A stretch of 64,000 bases of DNA, from assembly GCF_030504985.1 (NCBI RefSeq), contig NZ_JASERU010000001.1:186001-250000 (forward strand), read 5' to 3'. Under the pieces are notes generated by a model, which made no database searches, was not told the DNA's origin, and saw only the letters and a program-made list of their open reading frames with translations. The position numbers and the translations under genes were made by a program. This DNA comes from Fulvimonas sp. R45. Lineage in GTDB: Bacteria; Pseudomonadota; Gammaproteobacteria; Xanthomonadales; Rhodanobacteraceae. Shown here in pieces: positions 57,647 through 64,000 of the stretch (positions are counted from its first letter, which is position 1; each line of letters opens with the position of its first letter).

Positions 57647-59197
57647 ATGGCCGCCACACCCGAGAACGCCGCACCGCCCAAGCCGTTGCACGGCATGCCG
57701 CTGGTGCTGCTCACCATCGCCGTCGCGTTCAGCACTTTTATGGAAGTGCTGGACATGACCATCGTCAACGTGGCGGTGCCGCACATCTCCGGCAGCCTGG
57801 GCGTCAGTCCGAACGAGGGCACCTGGACGATCAGCTCCTACGCGCTGGCCAGCGCGATCATGCAGCCGCTGACCGGCTGGGTGGCGCGCCGCTTCGGCGA
57901 GGTGCGCACCTTCGTCGTCTCGGTGCTGCTGTTCGTGGTGTTCTCGATGCTGTGCGGCCTGGCCATCAGCATGCCGATGCTGGTGGTGTGCCGGCTGATG
58001 CAGGGCGCCGGCTCCGGCCCGATGGTGGCGCTGTCGCTGACCCTGCTGCTGACCAGCTACCCGAAGGAACGCCAGGGCATCGCGCTGGCGCTGTGGGCGA
58101 TGACCGTGGTGGTGGCGCCGATCTTCGGCCCGATCCTGGGCGGCTGGCTCACCGACAACTTCTCCTGGCCCTGGATCTTCTACATCAACCTGCCGGTGGG
58201 CCTGGCCGCGGCGGTGATCACCTGGTCGATCCTGCACAAGCGCGAGACGAAGATCGTGAAGGCGCCGATCGACGTGATCGGGCTGGCCCTGCTGGTGGTG
58301 GGCGTGGGCTGCCTGCAGTTCATGCTGGACAACGGCAACGACCACGACTGGTTCGCCTCGCCGCTGATCCTCACGCTGGGCATCGTCGCCCTGGTCTGCC
58401 TGACTTTCCTGATCGTGTGGGAAATCCACGCCAAACATCCGGTGGTGGACCTGTCGCTGTTCAAGCAGCGCAACTTCACCGTGGGCGTGCTGGCGCTGAC
58501 CCTGGGCATGTTCGCCTTCTTCGGCATCAACGTGGTGTTCCCGCTGTGGCTGCAGGTGGACCTGGGCTACACCGCCACCTGGGCCGGCCTGGCCACCGCG
58601 CCGGTGGGCGTGCTGGCCTTCATCATGTCGCCGATCCTGGGCAAGAACATGCACCGGCTGGAACTGCGCGCGGTGGTGACCTTCGCCTTCGTGATCTTCG
58701 CCATCACCTCGTACTGGTTCGCCAGCTTCGACAGCAACGCCTCGTTCGGCACCCTGGTGCTGCCGCGCTTCGTGATGGGCCTGGCGATCCCCTGCTTCTT
58801 CATCCCGCTGAACCAGATCTACCTGTCCGGCCTGCCCGCCTCGGAGATCGCCAGCGCCTCGGGCCTGTCCAACTTCTGCCGCACCATGGGCTCGAGCATG
58901 TCCACCGCGATCACGGTGACACTGTGGCAGCACCGCAGCGAGCTGCACCACGCCAACCTCACCGAGTCCGTCAATGCGGCCAACCCCGCGGCGACGCAGT
59001 TCCTGGGGCAGCTGTCGCACGGCGGGCTGTCGCACACGCAGGGGCTGGGCCTGGTCGACCAGTTGGTGAACCGCGAGGCGCTGACCCTGGCGGTGAACGA
59101 CGTGTTCTGGGGCTGCGCGGTGCTGTTCGTGCTGCTGATCCCGGTGCTGTGGTTCGCCCGGCCGCCGTTCGGCAGCGACGGTGCCGTAGGCCACTGA
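57647..59197 (+). CDS. emrB: DHA2 family drug:H+ antiporter (EmrB type)
   Basis: 516 residues, 14 predicted helices. Motif LDMTIVNVAVPHISG in helix 1, motif A GWVARRFGEVRTF, motif C GPILGGWLTDNFSWPWIFYIN. Exports hydrophobic toxic compounds with EmrA. Lies 24 bp after emrA; next is a hairpin before phaR. Confidence 0.96.
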   Translation: MAATPENAAPPKPLHGMPLVLLTIAVAFSTFMEVLDMTIVNVAVPHISGSLGVSPNEGTWTISSYALASAIMQPLTGWVARRFGEVRTFVVSVLLFVVFSMLCGLAISMPMLVVCRLMQGAGSGPMVALSLTLLLTSYPKERQGIALALWAMTVVVAPIFGPILGGWLTDNFSWPWIFYINLPVGLAAAVITWSILHKRETKIVKAPIDVIGLALLVVGVGCLQFMLDNGNDHDWFASPLILTLGIVALVCLTFLIVWEIHAKHPVVDLSLFKQRNFTVGVLALTLGMFAFFGINVVFPLWLQVDLGYTATWAGLATAPVGVLAFIMSPILGKNMHRLELRAVVTFAFVIFAITSYWFASFDSNASFGTLVLPRFVMGLAIPCFFIPLNQIYLSGLPASEIASASGLSNFCRTMGSSMSTAITVTLWQHRSELHHANLTESVNAANPAATQFLGQLSHGGLSHTQGLGLVDQLVNREALTLAVNDVFWGCAVLFVLLIPVLWFARPPFGSDGAVGH

Positions 59198-59208
59198 GCC
59201 GGCGGGAA

Positions 59209-59232
59209 ATGCTGCACCCGGCGGTGCAGCAT
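59209..59232. promoter_or_regulatory. hairpin/palindrome between emrB and phaR
   Basis: Nine-pair stem ATGCTGCAC-CCGGCG-GTGCAGCAT. There is no T-tract, so it is not a standard terminator. The TGCAC/GTGCA halves recall the TGC-rich sites of PhaR-type repressors, so it may be an autoregulatory operator; it ends 41 bp before the phaR ATG. Confidence 0.45.
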
Positions 59233-59273
59233 GGCGACTGGTGCGGCGCAATAAGTTCTGCTAGTTTGCCCGC

Positions 59274-59774
59274 ATGGCACAAACGACCCGCATCATCAAG
59301 AAGTACCCGAACCGCCGGCTCTACGATACGGAAATCTCCAGCTACATCACGCTGGAAGAAGTCCGCCAGCTGGTGCTGGACGGCGAGACCTTCGAAGTGC
59401 GCGACGCCAAGACCGGCGAGGACCTGACCCGCGCCGTGCTGCTGCAGATCATCTCCGAGCACGAGGAGAAGGGGCAGCCGATGCTGTCGCCGCAATTGCT
59501 GCGCCAGATCATCCGCTTCTACGGCGATTCCCTGCAGGGATTCATGGGCCCGTACCTGGAACGCAGCCTGCAGGTCTTCCTGGACCAGCAGCAGCAGTTC
59601 CGCACCCAGCTCAACAGCCTGATGGGGCAGACCCCCTGGTCGATGCTCAACGAGCTGACCGAGCGCAACATGGACGCCTGGAAGTCGATGCAGCGCGGCT
59701 TCCTCGACGCCGCCAGCCAGGTCCAGTCCGCCACCGGCGGACCGCACGGCCGCGGCGGCAAGAAATCCGGCTGA
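59274..59774 (+). CDS. phaR: Polyhydroxyalkanoate synthesis repressor PhaR
   Basis: 166 residues. N-terminal DNA-binding domain RIIKKYPNRRLYDTEISSY, followed by the PHB-accumulation domain (LRQIIRFYGDSLQGFMGPYLERSL, in part) and a Gln-rich coiled region. PhaR binds PHB granules and DNA and represses phasin and its own gene. The reductase PhaB follows 73 bp downstream. Confidence 0.95.
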   Translation: MAQTTRIIKKYPNRRLYDTEISSYITLEEVRQLVLDGETFEVRDAKTGEDLTRAVLLQIISEHEEKGQPMLSPQLLRQIIRFYGDSLQGFMGPYLERSLQVFLDQQQQFRTQLNSLMGQTPWSMLNELTERNMDAWKSMQRGFLDAASQVQSATGGPHGRGGKKSG

Positions 59775-59847
59775 GCGTCTCTCCTTATCCCCGGCGCGCT
59801 GCGACACAGCACGTGTTGCTGCGCGCCATGAGCGACACGGACACGCC

Positions 59848-60609
59848 ATGGCTTCCAGCACTCCTGACTCCCGCCTCGCCGTGGTCACCGGCGGACTCGG
59901 CGGGCTCGGCACCGGGATCTGCCGCCAGCTCGCCGCCGCCGGACGACGCGTGGTGGCGCTCGACCTCGCCGCCCGCCAGGAACGCCTCGCAGCCTTCCGC
60001 CGCGAACTGGCCGACCTCGGCGACGCGGTAAGCTTCGAGCCCGCCGACGTCGCCGACTTCGACGCCTGTGGCGCCGCGCTGGCACGCATCGAGGCCGCGC
60101 ACGGCGGCATCGGCATCCTGGTGAACGCCGCCGGCATCACCCGCGACGCCAGCCTGCGCAAGATGACGCCGCGGCAATGGCAGGAGCTGCTGCGGGTGAA
60201 CCTGGACGGCGTCTTCAACACCTGCCGCCACGTGGTCGAGGGTATGACCGCACGCGGCTTCGGCCGCATCGTCAACATCAGTTCGGTGAACGGCCAGACC
60301 GGCCAGTTCGGCCAGACCAACTACGCCGCCGCCAAGGCCGGCGTGCACGGCTTCACCATGGCGCTGGCGCGCGAGACCGCACGCAAGGGCGTCACCGTCA
60401 ACACCGTCTCGCCCGGCTATTGCGACACGCCGATGGTGGCCGCGGTGCCGGAGGAGATCCGCGCGCAGATCGTGGCTGGCATCCCGGTCGGCCGGCTGGG
60501 CACGCCCGCCGACATCGCCCGTGCGGTGGTGTTCCTGGCCGCCGACGACGCCGGCTACATCACCGGCGCCAACCTGCCGGTGAACGGCGGCTACTTCATG
60601 AGTTTCTGA
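59848..60609 (+). CDS. phaB: Acetoacetyl-CoA reductase
   Basis: 253-residue short-chain dehydrogenase. TGGLGGLG (14-21), NAAG (93-96), catalytic S146, Y159, K163. The segment SSVNGQTGQFGQTNYAAAKA is almost the same as in the PHB enzyme of Cupriavidus, which separates it from FabG. Makes (R)-3-hydroxybutyryl-CoA. No PHA synthase or thiolase gene is within the window. Confidence 0.93.
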   Translation: MASSTPDSRLAVVTGGLGGLGTGICRQLAAAGRRVVALDLAARQERLAAFRRELADLGDAVSFEPADVADFDACGAALARIEAAHGGIGILVNAAGITRDASLRKMTPRQWQELLRVNLDGVFNTCRHVVEGMTARGFGRIVNISSVNGQTGQFGQTNYAAAKAGVHGFTMALARETARKGVTVNTVSPGYCDTPMVAAVPEEIRAQIVAGIPVGRLGTPADIARAVVFLAADDAGYITGANLPVNGGYFMSF

Positions 60610-60795
60610 GCATTCAAATCCCGCGCGTCCCATGGCACGCCGGAGCCCGCCTCGTAAGAGCCTGTTCACGATCTCCGCGTAGCCCGCGTTGCCTTGCTTT
60701 GGCCGGGTATTGCGGAAACCTTTCGCGCACGAGATGCGCTCCTGCGCGTTGCGCTAGAGTCGGGGCGACGTCCATCGTGACCGCCGGGGAGGATC

Positions 60796-60852
60796 ATGCC
60801 GCCCGCACCTGTCTGCCGCCGCAACGCCGAGGCTCGCCTTGCCGGGCCCTGA
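60796..60852 (+). other. 18-codon upstream reading frame
   Basis: ATG at 60796, preceded by GGGGAGGA (spacing rather short), TGA at 60850-60852. It overlaps the TTG start of the transporter ATPase in another frame. Could couple translation, or be chance. The rest of 60610-60795 holds no gene. Confidence 0.25.
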
Positions 60853-61609
60853 GGCCGCCGCGAGCGTGGCCTTCGCCATCGACCACGCGAGCAAGCATTA
60901 CGGCAACGTATGCGCACTCGACGGGCTCAGCCTGGATTTTCCCACCGGCACCACCACCGCGCTGATCGGCAGCAGCGGCTCGGGGAAGTCCACCGCGCTG
61001 CGCCTGTTGCTGGGGCTGGAATGGCCCGACCGCGGGCAGGTGCGGATCGACGGCGAAGTGCTGCGGCCGGCGCACGTGCTGGCGCTGCGCCAGCGGGTCG
61101 GCTACGTGATCCAGGAAGGCGGCCTGTTCCCCCACCTCTCCGCGCTGGGCAACCTGGCCCTGCTGCCGCGCCACCTGGGCTGGGACATGGCGCGCATCCG
61201 CGCCCGCGCCGGGGCGCTGGCGGACTTCGCCCACCTGCCGCGCGCCGCGCTGGAACGCTATCCGGCCGAGCTTTCCGGCGGCCAGCGCCAGCGCGTGGCG
61301 CTGATCCGCGCACTGATGCCCGACCCCGACGCGCTGCTGCTGGACGAGCCGCTGGGCGCGCTCGACCCGATCGTGCGCCACGAGCTGCAGGAGGAACTGA
61401 AGTCCATCTTCGACGAACTCGGCAAGACCGTGATCCTGGTGACCCACGATCTCGCCGAGGCGGCGTGGTTCGCCGAGCGGCTGGTCCTGATGCGCCGCGG
61501 CAAGGTGGTGCAAGACGGCCGCTACGAGGACCTGCGCGACCATCCCGCCGACACGTTCGCCGAACGCTTCGTCAAGGCGCAGCGCCGGCTGCCGGAAGCC
61601 GCGCGATGA
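60839..61609 (+). CDS. Osmoprotectant (OpuC-type) ABC transporter ATPase
   Basis: 256 residues. Walker A IGSSGSGKST (43-52), Q-loop YVIQEGGLFPHL, signature LSGGQRQRVALIRAL, Walker B LLLDEPLGALD, H-loop LVTHDLAEA. Belongs to the quaternary-amine group but lacks the C-terminal CBS domains that ProV/OpuA use to sense ionic strength. Starts at TTG with GAGG six bases upstream; a GTG at 60866 is an alternative. Overlaps the fused permease gene by ATGA. Confidence 0.9.
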   Translation: MPGPEAAASVAFAIDHASKHYGNVCALDGLSLDFPTGTTTALIGSSGSGKSTALRLLLGLEWPDRGQVRIDGEVLRPAHVLALRQRVGYVIQEGGLFPHLSALGNLALLPRHLGWDMARIRARAGALADFAHLPRAALERYPAELSGGQRQRVALIRALMPDPDALLLDEPLGALDPIVRHELQEELKSIFDELGKTVILVTHDLAEAAWFAERLVLMRRGKVVQDGRYEDLRDHPADTFAERFVKAQRRLPEAAR

Positions 61610-63099
61610 GGCTCACTCCGGCCTGGCTGACACTGGCCGCGTGCCTGCTGCTGCCGTGGATGGCGCGGGCCGGCGACGCCCCCGTGCGGATCGGCTCCAA
61701 GCAGTTCACCGAGTCGGTGATCCTGGGCGAACTGGCCACGGTCACGGCCCGCCGGGCCGGCGCCGCGGTGACGTACCGGCCCCAGCTCGGCGGTACCCGC
61801 ATCCTGTGGCAGGCGCTGCGCGACGGCGACATCGACGTCTACCCGGAATACACCGGCACGATCACCCACGACCTGCTCAAGGACCTGCCCGCCGACGCCG
61901 GCATCGACGCCCTGCGCGCACGGCTGAAGCCGCTCGGCATCGGCATCACCGACGCGCTGGGCTTCGACAATACCTACGCCATCGGCATGCGTGCCGACGA
62001 AGCCGGGCGCCTCGGCATCGCGCGCATTTCCGACCTGGCGAAACACCCGGAACTGCGCTTCGGCTTCTCCAACGAATTCATGGATCGCGACGATGGCTGG
62101 CCGGGCCTGCGCCGTCGCTACGCCCTGCCGCAGACGCAGGTGAACGGCATGGAGCACGTGCTCGCCTACCGCGCGCTGGCCAGCGGCGCCGTCGACGCCA
62201 CCGACGTGTACAGCACCGACGCCGACATCCTGTACTACCACCTGCGCACGCTGGACGACGACCGCCACTACTTCCCGCGCTACCAGGCGGTCTACCTGTA
62301 CCGGCTGGCGCTGGAGCGCAGCGCGCCGGACTTTGTCGCCGCCCTGCGCAAGCTGGCCGGCCGCATCGACGCAGACGCGATGCGCCGGATGAACGCGGCC
62401 GTGAAGCTGCAGGGACGCCCAGAAAGCGCGGTGGTCGCCGACTTCCTGGGCGTGCCGGTCCGTGCCGCCCGCGGCGGGTTCTGGCCGCGGCTGCTCCGGC
62501 GCAGCATCGAGCACGTCGAACTGGTCGCCGTGTCGCTGGGGCTGGCGGTGCTGCTGGCGATCCCGCTGGGCGTGCTGGCCGCCCGGCTGCAGCGGCTGGG
62601 CCAGCTGGTGATCGGGCTCACCGGGATCCTGCAGACGGTGCCGTCGCTGGCGATGTTCGTGTTCATGATCCCGCTGTTCGGCATCGGCGCGGGGCCGGCG
62701 ATCGCCGCGCTGTTCCTGTACAGCCTGCTGCCGATCGTGCGCAACACGCACGCCGGTCTGGCCGGCATCGCGCCGGAGCTGCGCGAATCCGCCGCCGCGC
62801 TGGGCCTGCCGCCCGGCGTGCGGCTGCGCCGGGTCGAGCTGCCGCTGGCGATGCGCTCGATCCTGGCCGGCATCAAGACCGCCGCGGTGATCAACGTGGG
62901 CACCGCCACGCTGGCGGCGCTGATCGGCGCCGGCGGCTACGGCCAGCCCATCCTCACCGGCATCCGGCTGGACGACATCGGCCTGATCCTGCAGGGCGCC
63001 GTGCCGGCGGCGCTGCTGGCGCTGCTGGTGCAGGGCATCTTCGAAGCCGTCGAGCACTGGCTGACGCCGCGCGGGCTGCGCCTCGAAGCCAGGCTCTGA
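61606..63099 (+). CDS. Fused substrate-binding/permease protein of OpuC-type ABC transporter
   Basis: 497 residues. Signal peptide (1-22, ends ARA), a periplasmic OpuAC-like binding domain (about 24-285: VRIGSKQFTESVILGELA, DVYPEYTGT, GVDATDVYSTDADI-like segment), then a five- to six-helix permease domain (about 300-490) with the coupling helix GIAPELRESAAALGLPPGVR. The two normally separate subunits OpuCC and OpuCB are one chain, binding domain first. Likely imports glycine betaine, choline or a relative. Confidence 0.9.
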   Translation: MRLTPAWLTLAACLLLPWMARAGDAPVRIGSKQFTESVILGELATVTARRAGAAVTYRPQLGGTRILWQALRDGDIDVYPEYTGTITHDLLKDLPADAGIDALRARLKPLGIGITDALGFDNTYAIGMRADEAGRLGIARISDLAKHPELRFGFSNEFMDRDDGWPGLRRRYALPQTQVNGMEHVLAYRALASGAVDATDVYSTDADILYYHLRTLDDDRHYFPRYQAVYLYRLALERSAPDFVAALRKLAGRIDADAMRRMNAAVKLQGRPESAVVADFLGVPVRAARGGFWPRLLRRSIEHVELVAVSLGLAVLLAIPLGVLAARLQRLGQLVIGLTGILQTVPSLAMFVFMIPLFGIGAGPAIAALFLYSLLPIVRNTHAGLAGIAPELRESAAALGLPPGVRLRRVELPLAMRSILAGIKTAAVINVGTATLAALIGAGGYGQPILTGIRLDDIGLILQGAVPAALLALLVQGIFEAVEHWLTPRGLRLEARL

Positions 63100-63210
63100 G
63101 CGCCCGCCCAAAGCCTCCGTACATTCCCCACCGACCGTCACCCCGGCAAAGCGCTTGCGGCCGGACGCCGCTTGCGGAACAGTGAGGCATTCGTCCCCAC
63201 GGAACGCGAC

Positions 63211-64000
63211 ATGGCGCAGCGGCAGCCCATCACCCTCATCGGCGGCGGCCTGGTCGGCGCCCTGCTCGGCACCCTGCTGGCGCGCCGCGGCTTCGCCGTG
63301 GAGCTGTTCGAGAAACGCGCCGACCCGCGCCTGGCCGGTTTCGCCGGTGGGCGCTCGATCAACCTGGCGCTGGCCGAGCGCGGCCTGCATGCGCTGCGCC
63401 AGGCGCAACTGGCCGACGACGTGCTGCAGCGCGCAGTGATGATGCGTGGCCGCATGGTGCACCCGCAGGGAGGCGAGCCGGGCCTGCAGCGCTACGGCGT
63501 GGACGACGGCGAGGTGATCTGGTCGGTCTCGCGCGGCGCGCTGAACGTGCTGCTGCTGGACGCCGCCGAGGCGGCCGGCGTGCGCCTGCATTTCGGCCAG
63601 TCGCTGGCCGGCGCCGATTTCGACGCGCAGCGGATCCGTCTCGCCGACGAACACGGCACGCAGCGCGAGCATGATGCCGGCGTGCTGGTGGGCGCCGACG
63701 GCGCCGGCTCCGCGCTGCGCGCCGCGATGGAGGCGCGCGTGCCGCTGGGCATCCGCGTGGAGCCGCTGGGCCACGGCTACAAGGAACTGGAGATCCCGCC
63801 CGCCGCCGGCACCGGCCGCGGGCGCTTCGCGCTGGAGCCGAACGCGCTGCACATCTGGCCGCGCGGCGGCTACATGTGCATCGCGCTGCCGAACACCGAA
63901 GGCAGCTTCACCGTCACCCTGTTCCTGCCCGCGCAGGGCGCGCATCCCAGCTTCGCCAGCCTGCCCGATGCTGCCGGCGCGGCGGCCTTCTTCCGCGAGG
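63211..64000 (+). CDS. kmo: Kynurenine 3-monooxygenase, N-terminal part
   Basis: 263 codons present; the gene runs past the window. FAD-dependent hydroxylase of the kynurenine pathway. N-terminal dinucleotide fold ITLIGGGLVGALLGTLLARR, family signature RSINLALAERG, the second FAD motif VGADGAGSALR, and GYKELEIPP are intact. It converts kynurenine to 3-hydroxykynurenine on the way to quinolinate/NAD. Start at 63211; gap of 111 bp to the transporter. Confidence 0.93.
   Translation, partial: MAQRQPITLIGGGLVGALLGTLLARRGFAVELFEKRADPRLAGFAGGRSINLALAERGLHALRQAQLADDVLQRAVMMRGRMVHPQGGEPGLQRYGVDDGEVIWSVSRGALNVLLLDAAEAAGVRLHFGQSLAGADFDAQRIRLADEHGTQREHDAGVLVGADGAGSALRAAMEARVPLGIRVEPLGHGYKELEIPPAAGTGRGRFALEPNALHIWPRGGYMCIALPNTEGSFTVTLFLPAQGAHPSFASLPDAAGAAAFFRE

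Noticed and set aside
56348-59251. 967-codon minus-strand frame opposite emrA/emrB
   Set aside because: His/Gln/Arg-rich shadow of two clear transporter genes; no ribosome site and no recognisable domain.
61522-63945. 807-codon minus-strand frame opposite the OpuC-type transporter and kmo
   Set aside because: Spans two unrelated plus-strand genes and their gap; composition typical of antisense frames.

Overview
The window is a GC-rich, densely packed, almost entirely chromosomal core region of a gammaproteobacterium of the Xanthomonadales, most likely Rhodanobacteraceae (Rhodanobacter/Dyella/Frateuria type). This rests on gene order (yceD-rpmF-fabHDG-acpP-fabF-pabBC-mltG-tmk-holB-pilZ; exbBD-msbA-lpxK; sdhCDAB flanked by assembly factors), on KDO kinase, and on the dispersed hairpin repeats typical of this order. 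No phage, plasmid, IS element, CRISPR array or defence locus is visible.

Layout. 1-6428 (minus): nuoABCDEFG, respiratory complex I, nuoG cut by the window edge. 6775-18543 (minus): the fatty-acid/folate/DNA-replication run yceD, rpmF, fabH, fabD, fabG, acpP, fabF, pabB, pabC, mltG, tmk, holB, a PIG-L deacetylase and pilZ, many joined by 4-base ATGA overlaps. 18670-19712 (plus): a small membrane protein and a Maf pyrophosphatase. 19704-21329 (minus): an ArnT-like glycosyltransferase. 21371-25859 (plus): moxR/DUF58/transglutaminase operon and an Slp lipoprotein. 25915-30176 (minus): HIT protein, acetyltransferase, recR, ybaB, dnaX, the 4.5S SRP RNA and tRNA-Ser(GGA), followed upstream by a truncated second tRNA-Ser copy. 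30530-33097: MBL hydrolase and KDO kinase (minus), divergent from a heptosyltransferase (plus). 33295-36515 (minus): DUF1080 protein and a GH92 mannosidase behind a perfect 16-bp palindrome. 36874-45665 (minus): DUF6165, lpxK, msbA, exbD, exbB, comEC, lolD, lolC, an envelope and DNA-uptake block. 45781-50252 (minus): ygfX, sdhE, sdhBADC and an SDHAF4-type factor. 50371-54293: ygfZ and a SleB-type hydrolase (plus), two glycine-zipper lipoproteins (minus), tatD (plus). 54367-59197 (plus): marR, outer-membrane factor, emrA, emrB, a tripartite drug efflux operon. 59274-60609 (plus): phaR and phaB. 60839-63099 (plus): an OpuC-type ABC transporter with substrate-binding and permease domains fused. 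63211-64000: the start of kmo.

How it works together: the left half builds the respiratory chain entry, fatty acids, folate precursor and replication clamp-loader parts; the middle supplies lipid A/LPS inner-core and lipoprotein export; the right half holds the TCA/respiration link (Sdh with both flavinylation/assembly factors), stress and efflux functions.

The window is mostly ordinary. The points that merit a second look are: a PabB whose catalytic-loop motif reads PIAGT (Ala where E. coli PabB has its nucleophilic Lys); an 86-bp duplicated tRNA-Ser fragment at a 200-bp period with a palindrome at the junction; two composite hairpin repeats with the same architecture; a promoter placed so close to yceD that the transcript would be almost leaderless; palindromic operator candidates in front of the GH92, marR and phaR genes; and the fused osmoprotectant transporter whose ATPase lacks CBS domains. 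I did not find convincing evidence for a wholly novel system.
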